64,000 nucleotides of DNA from Humidesulfovibrio mexicanus (GTDB lineage: Bacteria > Desulfobacterota > Desulfovibrionia > Desulfovibrionales > Desulfovibrionaceae): assembly GCF_900188225.1 (NCBI RefSeq), contig NZ_FZOC01000002.1, positions 62,001 to 126,000 of the forward strand. Direction: 5' to 3'. The notes beneath the pieces were generated by a model. It saw only the letters and a program-made list of their open reading frames with translations. It had not been told where the DNA came from and did no database searches. A program made the position numbers and the translations under genes. Below, piece after piece: positions 36,707-46,028 of this stretch; within the stretch, counting starts at the first letter, position 1; the number at the start of each line of letters is the position of its first letter.

Positions 36707-38347
36707 CTAGCTTTCCAGGATCTTCCTGGCGGTTTCGTCCTGCACTTCGGTGATGAAGGGAATGCCGGTCTCCACGGCCGTCTCGCGGTTGGCGGCGGCG
36801 ATGTCGTTGCGGCTGATCTGCGAGAGGGTGAAGCGGCGCGCCCCGGCCAGCAACTGCTGCAGGCCAGCGGAGAGCTTGTCGGCCAGGGTGCAGAAGGCGA
36901 TGGCTCCGTAGGGGATGTTCTTCATCTCCTTGGCGCCCACGCGCTTTTTGACATCCTCAAAGCAGGCGAAGATCTGTTCCGGGCTCTTGCCCAGGTCGCT
37001 GACGGTCTTGGGCAGGGCGTCCCAGTTGCCGTGAACCTTCTCGCGGCGCTCGGGATGGAGCGCGCCCTCGATGTTGGCCCCCAGGAAGCCGGGGATCATG
37101 ATGGCGCGGCCCATGCAGATGAGTTTGACGAAGGGCGCGCCCAGCGCCATGGCCTTGAACACGTGGTCCTCGCGGGCGAAGCCGCCGGCGAAGGACATGT
37201 CCACCACCTTCTGGCCGCGCGCGGCGAGCAGGGCCGCGTATTCGCGCGCCTTGGCGTGCAGCAGGATGGACGGCACGCCCCAGGTCTCCATCATGTTCCA
37301 GGGGCTCATGCCGGTGCCGCCGCCGGAGCCGTCGATGGTCAGGAGGTCAAGTCCGGCATCGGTGGCGTACTTGATGCTCATGGCCAGCGCTTCCATGCCG
37401 TAGGAGCCGGTCTTGAGGGAGATGCGCTTGTAGCCCAGCTTGCGCAGGTAGGCCACGGCCTCCATGAAGTTCTCGCGCACCTGGGCCTCGGTGGAGAGGT
37501 CGGTGTAGCCGAGGCGGCTGTGGCGGGCGAAGCCGTGGATGGCGCCGCTCTTGAACGCCTCCTGGACCTTCTTGTCCTCGGGGTCCGGGTCCACCAGGTA
37601 GCCGCGCTTCTTGAGGAAGAGGGCGTAATCCAGGCTGGTGACCTCGATTTCGCCGCCGATGTTCTTGGCGCCCTGGCCCCACTTGAGCTCCAGGCAGACC
37701 TTGTCGCCGTATTTGTTGATGACGTACTCGGCCACGCCGTTGCGCGTGTCCTCCACGTTCATCTGCACAATGATGGCCCCAAACCCGTCGTTGTAGCGCA
37801 GGTAGGTCTCCACGCGGCGGTCCAGTTCCGGGGCCTTGGTGATCTTCTTGCCCGTGAGCTTGCTTTCGCGATCCACGCCGACCACGTTTTCGCCCACCAC
37901 CACGGGGATGCCCGCCAGCGAACCGCCGATGGCGAAGGAGTCCCAGTACTTGGCGGCGATGAAGGTGGAGCCCAGCGCGCCGGTCATGAGCGGCAGGCGG
38001 CATTTGACGGGGTCCTGGCGGCCGAAGGTGGTCTCAAGGTTGACCTTGGTGAACAGGCAGTTGTCCGGCGAGTTGGACACGCCCTTGGCCAGGCCGTCGG
38101 CGCCGTAGTTGTAGCCCTGGATGCGCAGGGAGTTGTAGCTGACGCCCACGTGGCAGGTGTTGCCGCTGCCCGCGGTGACCTTGCCGAAGTCGCGCGGGTA
38201 GAGCAGGCTGCGGCCCTTGAGGCTGGAGAGCCACGTCTCGCACTTGCCGGCGCAGTCGCTGCGGCACAGGGTGCACAGGCCGGACTCGCAGGGGTTGCCC
38301 CTGTTCATGGTGTTCAGAACGTCATTGCTTTTGGACCACTGAGACAT
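36707..38347 (-). CDS. Glutamate synthase-like FMN-binding protein with N-terminal cysteine cluster
   Basis: 546 aa. The core (about 80-500) is the FMN-binding glutamate synthase domain: AKNIGGEIEVTSLDYALFLKKRG, SIKYATDAGLDLLTIDGSGGGTGMSP, VVDMSFAGGFAREDHVFKAMALGAPFVKLI, together a TIM barrel. The N-terminus carries a cysteine-rich stretch (CESGLCTLCRSDCAGKC, about 20-36) likely to bind an iron-sulfur cluster. No glutamine amidotransferase domain and no gltD partner are present nearby, so it is not a complete GltB. Related stand-alone proteins occur in archaea and anaerobes; the substrate is uncertain. GGAGGTAAC precedes the ATG at 38347. Confidence 0.8.
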   Translation of the reverse strand: MSQWSKSNDVLNTMNRGNPCESGLCTLCRSDCAGKCETWLSSLKGRSLLYPRDFGKVTAGSGNTCHVGVSYNSLRIQGYNYGADGLAKGVSNSPDNCLFTKVNLETTFGRQDPVKCRLPLMTGALGSTFIAAKYWDSFAIGGSLAGIPVVVGENVVGVDRESKLTGKKITKAPELDRRVETYLRYNDGFGAIIVQMNVEDTRNGVAEYVINKYGDKVCLELKWGQGAKNIGGEIEVTSLDYALFLKKRGYLVDPDPEDKKVQEAFKSGAIHGFARHSRLGYTDLSTEAQVRENFMEAVAYLRKLGYKRISLKTGSYGMEALAMSIKYATDAGLDLLTIDGSGGGTGMSPWNMMETWGVPSILLHAKAREYAALLAARGQKVVDMSFAGGFAREDHVFKAMALGAPFVKLICMGRAIMIPGFLGANIEGALHPERREKVHGNWDALPKTVSDLGKSPEQIFACFEDVKKRVGAKEMKNIPYGAIAFCTLADKLSAGLQQLLAGARRFTLSQISRNDIAAANRETAVETGIPFITEVQDETARKILES

Positions 38348-38416
38348 GTTACCTCCAAGCTGGAATGATTCCCCCGAGAAACACAATTGCCCCTGCCCTT
38401 GGCGCGTGCGCGGCGC

Positions 38417-38463
38417 AAAAAAAGCGGACGGTCCCCCCGCGATTTGCGGGGACGGCCGTCCGC
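38417..38463 (-). terminator. Strong rho-independent terminator after the 64-aa coiled-coil gene
   Basis: On the minus strand GCGGACGGCCGTCCCCGC pairs with GCGGGGGGACCGTCCGC across the loop AAATC and runs into seven Ts. It lies just downstream of the gene ending at 38482 and insulates it from the glutamate synthase-like gene. Confidence 0.9.
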
Positions 38464-38481
38464 GCGCCTGCGTGCGGTGCG

Positions 38482-38676
38482 TCAGGAGAACCCGCGCGGG
38501 TACTCCTCGACCATCCGGCGCGAGGACACCTGATTGGAGAGAAAGGCGACCTTCTCCTCCAGGGCCTCCACCTTCTTGCGCAGCGTGCGCAGCTCCTGTT
38601 CCATCAGCTCCTTCTCGGCGCGTTCCGTCGCCTCGGCCCGGAACTGCCTGTGCGCGTATTCGGAATTGCTCGGCAT
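38482..38676 (-). CDS. Small coiled-coil protein, unknown function
   Basis: 64 aa. Nearly the whole length is a charged heptad pattern (RAEATERAEKELMEQEL, then RKKVEALEEKVAFLSNQ), so a parallel or antiparallel coiled coil is expected. No signal peptide or membrane segment. The ATG at 38676 has GGAGG 8 bases upstream; a longer frame starting at 38718 lacks this. It has its own strong terminator and a 328-bp upstream region with paired operator-like palindromes, so it looks like an independently regulated single-gene unit. Confidence 0.65.
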   Translation of the reverse strand: MPSNSEYAHRQFRAEATERAEKELMEQELRTLRKKVEALEEKVAFLSNQVSSRRMVEEYPRGFS

Positions 38677-38822
38677 GGTTCCCACCTCCCGCTGAACGGC
38701 GCTCCCATGCAGTTGCATAGGCTGCCGGGAAAGAGTCCTATGATGTCTTGTGGTATCCCTGCGCGTGGCTACGGGAAATAGGTGAAAGCGCCATTTGGGG
38801 CGGGATATCGGCGCTGTCTGTT

Positions 38823-38856
38823 CGGGAGTATCTCCCGTTATAGGGAGTTTTTCCCG
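38823..38856. promoter_or_regulatory. Tandem palindromic operators
   Basis: CGGGAGTATCTCCCG (38823-38837, perfect) and AGGGAGTTTTTCCCG (38842-38856, near-perfect) have centres 19 bp apart, nearly two helical turns. They agree at 12 of 15 positions. They lie about 150 bp upstream of the small coiled-coil gene. The binding regulator is not known to me. Confidence 0.45.
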
Positions 38857-38946
38857 AATGCGGTGAGCGGAGAACAGAGAATCGCCGTTGCCGATCGACG
38901 GATCACGGCGGCTTGAGCGGCGGTGCGAAGGGGAGGCGGACGCGAG

Positions 38947-38987
38947 CGAAACGCCCCGCCGGAGCGCAACTCCGACGGGGCGTTTCG
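38947..38987. terminator. Terminator after the chemoreceptor gene
   Basis: CGAAACGCCCCG and CGGGGCGTTTCG, with inner CGGAG/CTCCG arms around a 5-base loop, form an 18-bp stem 18 bases past the chemoreceptor stop. TTT lies inside the distal arm in both directions. Confidence 0.75.
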
Positions 38988-39004
38988 TGTTTGGAAGGCC
39001 GGAA

Positions 39005-41020
39005 CTAGCCGCCGGTCTTCATGCGTTCGATGATGGTGCGCAGGGTTTGCGCCTGGTTGGCCAACTCGCCCACGGCCTGCGCCGACTCGTTCATGGCGCT
39101 GGCGGTCTCCCCGGAGATGCGGTTGATGTCCTCGATGCTGCGGCCGATCTCCTCGCTGGCGGCGGACTGTTCCTCGCTGGCCGCGGCGATGGAGCGCACC
39201 TGGTCGGTGGAGACATCCACCATGGAGACGATCTGGGTGAGGGCCTCGCCGGACTGGTTGGCCAGATCCGTGGCCTGCTCGATGGTGGCCACGGAGTGCT
39301 CCACGTTTTCCAGGTTCTTCCTGGCGCCGAGCTGGATGCCGCTGACCGCGTCGCCCACTTCCTTGGTGGCGGTCATGGTCTTTTCGGCCAGCTTGCGCAC
39401 CTCGTCGGCCACCACGGCGAAGCCGCGTCCGGCGTCGCCCGCGCGGGCGGCCTCGATGGCGGCGTTGAGCGCCAGCAGGTTGGTCTGGTCGGCGATGTCG
39501 CTGATGACGTTCATGATCTGGCCGATGCCCTCGGCCTGCTTGCCCAGTTGGGCCATGTCGTCCTTGAGGACGACGGACTTCCGCTGGACCTCGGTGATGC
39601 TCTCCACGGCCTTTTTGACCACCTGGGCGCCCTCGGCCGCCTTGGCCTTCGCTCCGGCGGAGGAGTCCGCCGCCTGGGAGGCGTTCTTGGCCACCTCAAG
39701 CACGGTGGCGTTCATCTCCTCCATGGCCGTGGCGGTTTCGGCCACGCGCTGGGACTGGATCTCGGTGCCGCGGCTGGACTGCTCGATCTGGGCGGAGAGC
39801 TCCTCGCTCGCGGAGCTGATGACCTCCACAATGGTCTCCAGCTGCTGTGCGGCGTGGATCATGCCTTCGGTCTTGGCCCGCTCGGCCTGCAGCTTGGCCT
39901 CCACGGCCTCGGTCTGGTCCAGCCATATGGAGATGGTGCCAAGAAGCTGGCCCTTTGCGCCGAAGAAGGGCGAGGACGAGATGCGCACGTGCCGCTTTTT
40001 CCCGGTCCTGGTCTCGACATCGGCATCGGAGCGAAGGGGCTTCTTTTCCCGCAAGGCGCGGGTGGAAACGGTCTCGCGGCTTTTTTCGCCGAAGATGAAT
40101 TCGCCGGAACCCCGTCCATAGTAGTCTTCCGGCTTGCCGGGAATTTCCATCAGGTCGGTCATGGCCTGGTTGGAGTAGAGCAGGGTGTCGTCCGGCCCGA
40201 ACACGGAGAAGGGCGCGGCCACGCCGCTCATGAGGCCCTGGCTGAAGGCCAGCTCCTTGCGCAGCTTGTCGACCATGACCCGTATCGCATCGGCGAGCTC
40301 GCCGATTTCGTCCTTGAGCCGGATGTCCAGCTCGGCGCTGAAGTCGCCATTGGCGATGCGCTTGGAGAAATCCACGCAGCCGGTGAGGGGCCTGTGGATG
40401 CGTCGGCCTGTGTACACGCAGGCCAGGGTCATGAGCAGCATCACCAGCGCGCCGCCGCACAGGGCGAGGGTGAGCATGGTCTTGGAGGCGCTGTCGTAGT
40501 CGGCCAGAATGGCGGCGGAACGCTTGTCCTGCAACTTGGTGAGCTCGGCCAACACCACCTTGATATCGCGCCAGACCGGGGTTTCCTTGCTCCGCAGCAG
40601 TTCCGCCGCCTCGGCGGTCTTGCCTTCCCCGGCCAGGGCCATCACCTCAAGCTTCAGCTTGTGGGCCTGGTCCCACAGTTCTGCCAGCTTGGGCAGGCCG
40701 TCCTTGAGGGGCCCCTGCACCTTGGCGCGCACCAGGTCCAGATCCTCATGGAAGGATTGATTTGCGGCTTCGTAGTTCTTTTTCGCCTTGTCGTCCGCCG
40801 GGTTGAGCACCACGTTGCGCGTGGCCTGCTCGGTCTGCAGGCCCTGGGCGTACATGTCGCGGAAGGCCGCGCTGACGGGTTCCTCTTCATTGACGATTAT
40901 ATGGAAGGCGTGGTCGGCCTTCTGGGAAGAGAGCCACAACATGCCGAGCAGCACGCCGCAGCCGCAGACGGTGAGCGCCGTCAGAAGGATGAGCAGTTTT
41001 TTGATGTTGAGTTGCTGCAT
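39005..41020 (-). CDS. Methyl-accepting chemotaxis protein with PAS domain
   Basis: 671 aa. TM1 is at about 8-30 and TM2 at about 180-202, with a roughly 150-residue helical periplasmic sensor between them (four-helix-bundle type). A HAMP domain (about 203-255, [23 protein letters not shown]) and a PAS domain (about 268-385, [18 protein letters not shown]) follow. The signalling domain has the hairpin tip [20 protein letters not shown]. This is the conserved contact for CheA and CheW. No C-terminal pentapeptide for CheR docking is seen. AGGAG precedes the ATG. The ligand is unknown; chemotaxis partners are not in the window. Confidence 0.92.
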   Translation of the reverse strand: MQQLNIKKLLILLTALTVCGCGVLLGMLWLSSQKADHAFHIIVNEEEPVSAAFRDMYAQGLQTEQATRNVVLNPADDKAKKNYEAANQSFHEDLDLVRAKVQGPLKDGLPKLAELWDQAHKLKLEVMALAGEGKTAEAAELLRSKETPVWRDIKVVLAELTKLQDKRSAAILADYDSASKTMLTLALCGGALVMLLMTLACVYTGRRIHRPLTGCVDFSKRIANGDFSAELDIRLKDEIGELADAIRVMVDKLRKELAFSQGLMSGVAAPFSVFGPDDTLLYSNQAMTDLMEIPGKPEDYYGRGSGEFIFGEKSRETVSTRALREKKPLRSDADVETRTGKKRHVRISSSPFFGAKGQLLGTISIWLDQTEAVEAKLQAERAKTEGMIHAAQQLETIVEVISSASEELSAQIEQSSRGTEIQSQRVAETATAMEEMNATVLEVAKNASQAADSSAGAKAKAAEGAQVVKKAVESITEVQRKSVVLKDDMAQLGKQAEGIGQIMNVISDIADQTNLLALNAAIEAARAGDAGRGFAVVADEVRKLAEKTMTATKEVGDAVSGIQLGARKNLENVEHSVATIEQATDLANQSGEALTQIVSMVDVSTDQVRSIAAASEEQSAASEEIGRSIEDINRISGETASAMNESAQAVGELANQAQTLRTIIERMKTGG

Positions 41021-41081
41021 TTGTAATACTCCTGGTGTGTTGTATCGTCACGCTCTGCCCTGGACGGTCCAGGGAGGAGCG

Positions 41082-41351
41082 ATGAATGTTCTGCTGCGCA
41101 AAAAACGGGCGCGAGGGGGGGCGACCGTTCCAAAAGTGAAAGGGGCGGCTATTTCAGCTCCGTGTGGGCGAGGGAGGGGGAGCGATGACGCTGCTGGCCC
41201 ACTATTGCGTATGTTTATGCGCGAATTTCTGGTTGAAGTCAAAGTGTTCAACATGGGAGAAAGGCATTTACCCCGTATCGGGGCTGAAAAGACAGACGTA
41301 TTTTTTTTAAAAAAACTACGTATCGTGCTCACGGCGTATGACGCGAGATGA
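41082..41351 (+). CDS. Possible small ORF, doubtful
   Basis: An 89-codon frame whose ATG is preceded by GGGAGGAGC, a good ribosome site directly behind a 17-bp palindrome. The product starts MNVLLRKKRARGG and ends FFLKKLRIVLTAYDAR. It resembles no family I know. Its third-position GC is low compared with neighbouring genes, and it runs through palindromes, so it may be a chance frame. Confidence 0.2.
   Translation: MNVLLRKKRARGGATVPKVKGAAISAPCGRGRGSDDAAGPLLRMFMREFLVEVKVFNMGERHLPRIGAEKTDVFFLKKLRIVLTAYDAR
41296..41321. repeat. 26-bp AT-rich palindrome
   Basis: ACGTA, eight Ts, seven As, C, TACGT: 12 of 13 pairs match around the centre at 41308/41309. Such a tract is unusual in this GC-rich sequence and lies upstream of the RND efflux operon. 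Confidence 0.6.
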
Positions 41352-41365
41352 GGGCGCACCCTTGG

Positions 41366-41402
41366 AGGCCTGTTTTGATTGCCCGCAATCGAGCGCAGGC
41401 CT
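41366..41402 (+). promoter_or_regulatory. Nested stem-loop in the RND operon leader region
   Basis: Outer arms AGGCCTG (41366-41372) and CAGGCCT (41396-41402) enclose inner arms GATTGC (41377-41382) and GCAATC (41385-41390), with a TTTT/GAGCG internal loop. It could be an RNA structure in the efflux mRNA leader or a DNA operator; the sequence does not decide. Confidence 0.4.
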
Positions 41403-41536
41403 GGGGAGCGGCTGGCCTGATGCTTTCGTGAACGCTTTTTTCTTGCCGTGCCCGGGCGATATGGCGTAAGCGAATCCATACTTGGGAACGTTGCGGCGTG
41501 TGCTCACCCGCCGTCATTCCATTCTGGAGGAAGCCG

Positions 41537-42772
41537 ATGATCGACCCTGTGCGTATTGTCCTTGGCCGGAGTCCTGCCCCGCGAGTGTTTCTGGCGCTGA
41601 CCCTGGCGTCGTGCCTGCTTGTGTGCGCCTGCGGCAAGGGCGACGACGACGCGAAGGACGACCAGCCCGTCGCGGTCGCCACTCTTGTGCTGCAGCCCAG
41701 GACCGTGCCTTTGGTGTCGGAATTCACGGGCCGCACGGACTCCGAGTCCACGGTGGAGCTCCGGGCGCGCATCAGCGGTTTTCTTAAAAAGATAAATTTT
41801 GTTGAGGGCTCCCTGGTCAAGAAGGGGGATCTGCTCTTCGTCATCGACCCCGTGGAGCAGCAGAACACCCTGGCCCGCACCAGCGCCGACGTGGCCCGCG
41901 ACAAGGCCCAGCTGGACTACGCGCGCAAAGAGCGCGCGCGCTTCGAGGCCCTGGTGAAGCAGGGCGCCGTGAGCCAGCAGGAGTACGACGCCAAGGTGAC
42001 CAACGAGCGGCAGCTTGCCGCCAGCGTGGCCGCAGCCGCCGCCACGGCCAGCGAGGCCCGCGTGAATTTGGGCTACACCCGGGTGCTGGCCCCGCAGGAC
42101 GGCCGCATCGGCAAGAGCAATTTCAAGGTGGGCGATCTGGTGAACCCTGGAGAGAACAGCCTTCTGGCCACCATCTCCGCCACGGACAACTTCACCGTCA
42201 CCTTCAACATCACCGAGCGCGACTACCTTTACGTGGCCAAGGAGTATGTGGAGGCCAAGGCCAAGGGCGCGGAGTACAAGCCGCAGCCCGCCACGGTGGT
42301 CCTGGCGGACGGGTCGGTGTATCCCCACCAAGGCTTCATCGACATGGCCGACCGGGCCATCGACCCCTCCACCGGAACGCTTCCCGTGCGCGCGGTGTTC
42401 CCCAATCCCGACGGCATCATCAAGCCCGGCCTCTTCGCCAAGGTGCGCATCGAGGGCGGCGTGGCCCAGAACGCTCTGCTCGTGCCCGAACAGGCCATCA
42501 GCGACGTGCAGGGCAACAAGATCGTCTTCGTGGTGGACAAGGACGGCAAGGCCCAGAGCCGCCCGGTGACGTTCGGCCGCCGGGTGGAGGCCGCCTTCCT
42601 TGCGGAAAAGGGGCTGGCCCCCGGCGAGACCATCATCGTCGACGGTTGGCAGAAGGTGCGCAGCGGCACTCCCGTGGTTGCCGCGCCCGTCCCGCCAGCC
42701 GCCCCCGCAGGGCAGCCTGCGGCGCAGCAGGCCGCGCCCGCGGCAGGTCAGGGCGGCCAGTCCGGATCGTAA
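41537..42772 (+). CDS. RND efflux periplasmic adaptor (AcrA/MexA family), lipoprotein
   Basis: 411 aa. The N-terminal hydrophobic stretch ends in LLVCAC-GKGDDD, a lipobox with C32 as the probable lipidated residue and an acidic +2 region. The hairpin, lipoyl and beta-barrel domains follow: TDSESTVELRARISGFLKKINFVEGSLVKKGDLLFVIDP, then a coiled-coil hairpin (about 100-165), then GYTRVLAPQDGRIGKSNFKVGDLVNPG. The C-terminus is Ala/Pro/Gln-rich. It bridges the RND pump to an outer-membrane channel. GGAGG lies 7 bases before the ATG. It is 99 bases upstream of the pump gene. No TolC-type channel gene is in the window. Confidence 0.92.
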   Translation: MIDPVRIVLGRSPAPRVFLALTLASCLLVCACGKGDDDAKDDQPVAVATLVLQPRTVPLVSEFTGRTDSESTVELRARISGFLKKINFVEGSLVKKGDLLFVIDPVEQQNTLARTSADVARDKAQLDYARKERARFEALVKQGAVSQQEYDAKVTNERQLAASVAAAAATASEARVNLGYTRVLAPQDGRIGKSNFKVGDLVNPGENSLLATISATDNFTVTFNITERDYLYVAKEYVEAKAKGAEYKPQPATVVLADGSVYPHQGFIDMADRAIDPSTGTLPVRAVFPNPDGIIKPGLFAKVRIEGGVAQNALLVPEQAISDVQGNKIVFVVDKDGKAQSRPVTFGRRVEAAFLAEKGLAPGETIIVDGWQKVRSGTPVVAAPVPPAAPAGQPAAQQAAPAAGQGGQSGS

Positions 42773-42871
42773 CGAATGCCGGGGAGGGCGCGCCCTCCCC
42801 GGACGGAACAGCGCGTTTTCGCTTCCTCCATCCGATTCGGCGCGTCCGCGCCAGCACAAGGGAGCCTCTGG

Positions 42872-45800
42872 ATGGTCAATTTCTTCATTCACCGCCCTAT
42901 TTTCTCGGCCGTCATCTCCATCATCATCACCATTGTCGGCGGCCTGTGCATCGCCGTTCTGCCCGTCTCCCAGTTTCCCAGCCGCATCGCGCCCTCCACC
43001 GTGCAGGTGGTGGCCAGCTACAGCGGCGCCAGCGCCCAGGTGGTGGAGGAGACCGTGGCCGCGCCCATCGAGCAGCAGGTGAACGGCGCGGACGGAATGC
43101 TCTACATGAACTCCGTGAGCTCCAACGACGGCCGCATGGTGCTGAACGTCTCGTTTGACGCCAATCGCGATCTGGAGCTGGCCACGGTGGACGTGCAGAA
43201 CCGCGTGCAGCTGGCCACGCCAAGCCTGCCTGCGGACGTGACCCGCGCGGGCGTTTCGGTGATGAAGCAGTCGCCGGACATGGTGCTGGTGGTGAACCTC
43301 ACTTCGCCCAAGGGCATCTACGACTCGCTGTTTCTGGAGAACTACGCGCGCATCAATCTCGTGGACGCCATCAGCCGCATTCCCGGCGTGGGCAACGTGA
43401 CCCTGGCGGCCAACCTCACCTATGGAATGCGCGTCTGGCTCGATCCGAACAAGATGACCGAGCTGGGCCTGACCGCCGTGGATGTGGCCAACGCCATTTC
43501 CGAACAGAACGTGCAGGCTCCGGCGGGTCAGTTCGGCCAGCAGCCAGCACCGGAAATCGTCGCCAACCAGATCACCGTGCAGGTGAAGGGGCGGCTCAGC
43601 GAACCCTCGGAGTTCGAGAACATCATTCTGCGGGCGGGCACGGCCGGCAACATCGTCCGCGTAAAGGACGTGGGCCGCGTGGAACTGGGCAGCGAGAGCT
43701 ACCGCGGCTACTCCAGGCTCAACACCCAGCCCACCTCCACCATCTGCATCTACCAGCTGCCCGGCGCCAACGCCATCGACCTGTCCAACAAGCTGCGCGC
43801 GCTCATGGCCGACCGCGCCAAGAGCTTCCCCGAGGGCATGGAGTACAAGATCCCCTTCGACACCACGCGCTTTGTGCGCGCCTCCATCGAAAGCGTGCTG
43901 CACACGCTTTTCGAGGCGGTGATCCTGGTGCTCGTGGTGGTGTTCATCTTCCTGCAGGACTGGCGGGCCACCCTCATTCCCATGATCACGGTGCCGGTGG
44001 CGCTCATCGGCACGTTCGCCTCGTTCCCGCTTCTGGGCTTCTCCATCAACACCATAACGCTCTTCGCCATGGTGCTGGCCATCGGCATCGTGGTGGACGA
44101 CGCCATCGTGGTGGTGGAGGCCGTGCAGCACAAGATCGATCACGACGGGCTTGCGCCCATCGAGGCCACAAAAAAGGCCATGTCCGAGGTGGCCGGGCCC
44201 ATCGTGGCCATTTCCCTGGTGCTCATGAGCGTGTTTCTGCCCTCGGCCTTCATGAGCGGCACCACCGGACGCCTGTACCAGCAGTTCGCGGTGACGGTGG
44301 CCGTTTCCGTGGGTATTTCGGCCCTGAACGCGCTGACCCTCTCCCCGGCCCTGTGCTCCATCCTGCTCCGCCCCGCCCAGGAGAAGTCCGGTGCGCTGGG
44401 CCGCTTCTTCGGGGCCTTCAACCGCGGCTTCGAATCCTTGACGCGCGGGTACGGCGAGCTGGTGAAGAAGGCCATCCGCATGTCGGGCATCGTCTTGTTG
44501 GCCCTGGGCGGCGTGGTGCTGGGCACGGGCGGGGTGCTCAAGGTGCTGCCCACGGGCTTTGTGCCCAGCGAGGACATGGGCTACTACATCGTGGCCGTGA
44601 ACCTGCCCGAGGCGGCCTCCCTCAAGCGCAACGACGCGCTGGTGAAGAAGATGGAGGCCGTGCTGGTGAACGACCCCGCCGTGGCCGACACCATCGTGCT
44701 GGGCGGGCTGAACATCCTCACCGGCGGCTACAGCTCCTACACCTCCTGCCTGTTCGTGGTGCTCAAGCCCTGGGACGAGCGCACCACGCCGCAGCTTTCC
44801 CTGGGCGCTTCGCTCAAGCGCGCCCAGGCCGCCTTCAGCCAGATGCCGGAGGCCCGCATCGTCTGCATTCCGCCGCCAACCGTGCCCGGCATGGGCAGTA
44901 CCGGCGGCTACCAGTTCGAGATGCAGGACCGCGGCAGCAAATCCGTGGCCGAGCTGGCCCGGAATTCGGGCGAGCTGTGGAAGGCCGTGGCCGCGAACAA
45001 GGCCGTTGGCGGGGCTTTTACGGACTTCAGCGTGAACGTGCCGCAGTACTTCTTCGACGTGGACCGGGAGAAGGTGAAGAGCCAGGGCGTGGCCTTGAGC
45101 GACGTGTTCAACACCCTGCAGATCATGCTTGGCGGAAAGTACGTCAACGACTTCAACAAGTTTGGGCGCACATACAGGGTAATGCTCCAGGCCGAGTCCC
45201 AATACCGCGCCACGGAGGCGGATCTCTCCCGCTTCTTTGTGCGCAATTCCTCCGGGGTCATGGTGCCCCTGAACACCTTGGGCGCGGGCGCCAGCATCAA
45301 GGGGCCGGAATACATCCGCCGCTACAACCTGTACCGCGCGGTGGAGTTCACCTCCGGCGCGGCGCCGGGCCACAGCACGGGTGAACTCATCGCCGCAGTG
45401 GAGCGGGCTGCGGCCAAGAACCTGCCGCAGGGCTACGGCATGGAGTGGACGGGCATCGCCTTTCAGGAGAAGCAGTCCGGTTCGCAGGCCGTGGTGGCCT
45501 TCGGCATGGGCCTCTTGATGGTTTTCCTGGTGCTGGCCGCGCAGTACGAGTCCTGGTCCATCCCCTTCGCGGTCATCCTGTCCATTCCCACCAGCGTGTT
45601 CGGCGCCATGACGGGCCAGATGCTGCGCGGCTTCGACAACAACGTGTACGCGCAAATCGGCCTGGTTGTGCTCATCGGCCTGGCGGCCAAGAACGCCATC
45701 CTCATCGTGGAGTTCGCCAAGGTGCGGCGCGAGTCCGGCCTGCCCACGGCCGAGGCCGCTCTGGAAGGCGCGTTGGCGCGCTTCCGGCCCATCCTCATGA

Positions 45801-46024
45801 CCAGCTTCGCCTTCATCCTGGGCGTGGTGCCCCTGGCCCTGGCCAAGGGCGCGGGCGCGGCCGCGCGCAATACCATGGGCACGGCGGTGTTCGGCGGAAT
45901 GCTGTGCGCCGCGGCCATGGGCGTGGTGCTCATTCCCGTGCTGTACAGCGTTATCCAGAACCTTTCGGAGCGCCTGCGCGCCAAGCGCGGGCCAGGCGCG
46001 CAGGGCGGCAAGGGGGGCGCATGA
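42872..46024 (+). CDS. RND multidrug efflux transporter (AcrB/MexB, HAE1 family)
   Basis: 1050 aa, the normal length of HAE1 pumps, with 12 transmembrane helices and two large periplasmic loops. Key proton-relay residues are present: the aspartate pair in [14 protein letters not shown] (TM4) and the lysine in [15 protein letters not shown] (TM10). The N-terminus [20 protein letters not shown] and the first-loop [29 protein letters not shown] are family standard. It exports hydrophobic or amphiphilic compounds using the proton gradient. The upstream frame extension is ignored because AAGGGAG precedes the ATG at 42872. The HD-GYP gene follows after 4 bases. Confidence 0.95.
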   Translation: MVNFFIHRPIFSAVISIIITIVGGLCIAVLPVSQFPSRIAPSTVQVVASYSGASAQVVEETVAAPIEQQVNGADGMLYMNSVSSNDGRMVLNVSFDANRDLELATVDVQNRVQLATPSLPADVTRAGVSVMKQSPDMVLVVNLTSPKGIYDSLFLENYARINLVDAISRIPGVGNVTLAANLTYGMRVWLDPNKMTELGLTAVDVANAISEQNVQAPAGQFGQQPAPEIVANQITVQVKGRLSEPSEFENIILRAGTAGNIVRVKDVGRVELGSESYRGYSRLNTQPTSTICIYQLPGANAIDLSNKLRALMADRAKSFPEGMEYKIPFDTTRFVRASIESVLHTLFEAVILVLVVVFIFLQDWRATLIPMITVPVALIGTFASFPLLGFSINTITLFAMVLAIGIVVDDAIVVVEAVQHKIDHDGLAPIEATKKAMSEVAGPIVAISLVLMSVFLPSAFMSGTTGRLYQQFAVTVAVSVGISALNALTLSPALCSILLRPAQEKSGALGRFFGAFNRGFESLTRGYGELVKKAIRMSGIVLLALGGVVLGTGGVLKVLPTGFVPSEDMGYYIVAVNLPEAASLKRNDALVKKMEAVLVNDPAVADTIVLGGLNILTGGYSSYTSCLFVVLKPWDERTTPQLSLGASLKRAQAAFSQMPEARIVCIPPPTVPGMGSTGGYQFEMQDRGSKSVAELARNSGELWKAVAANKAVGGAFTDFSVNVPQYFFDVDREKVKSQGVALSDVFNTLQIMLGGKYVNDFNKFGRTYRVMLQAESQYRATEADLSRFFVRNSSGVMVPLNTLGAGASIKGPEYIRRYNLYRAVEFTSGAAPGHSTGELIAAVERAAAKNLPQGYGMEWTGIAFQEKQSGSQAVVAFGMGLLMVFLVLAAQYESWSIPFAVILSIPTSVFGAMTGQMLRGFDNNVYAQIGLVVLIGLAAKNAILIVEFAKVRRESGLPTAEAALEGALARFRPILMTSFAFILGVVPLALAKGAGAAARNTMGTAVFGGMLCAAAMGVVLIPVLYSVIQNLSERLRAKRGPGAQGGKGGA

Positions 46025-46028
46025 GCGC

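Larger units (their letters stand above)
38677..39004. other. Intergenic region with operator-like palindromes and a terminator
   Basis: 328 bases without a gene. It holds an AGCGCC/GGCGCT repeat (38787-38815), the tandem palindromes at 38823-38856 and the terminator at 38947-38987. I see no convincing -35/-10 pair for the small coiled-coil gene. Confidence 0.6.
41021..41536. other. 516-bp gap rich in palindromes, unusually AT-rich in its middle
   Basis: No convincing gene lies here. There is a perfect palindrome CCCTGGAC-G-GTCCAGGG (41058-41074) and a CCCCG-TAT-CGGGG hairpin (41271-41283). A 26-bp AT-rich palindrome (41296-41321) and a nested hairpin (41366-41402) follow. GCTTTC-GT-GAACGC followed by TTTTTT lies near 41425-41445. 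One 89-codon frame (41082-41351) has a good ribosome site but atypical codon use. Confidence 0.55.

Noticed and set aside
38947-38987. Long inverted repeat as the end of an insertion sequence
   Set aside because: It follows the chemoreceptor stop at once and has the stem-loop form of a terminator; no transposase or direct repeats are present.
41048-41479. 143-codon minus-strand frame in the gap before the RND operon
   Set aside because: No ribosome site, arginine- and proline-rich composition, crosses several palindromes.
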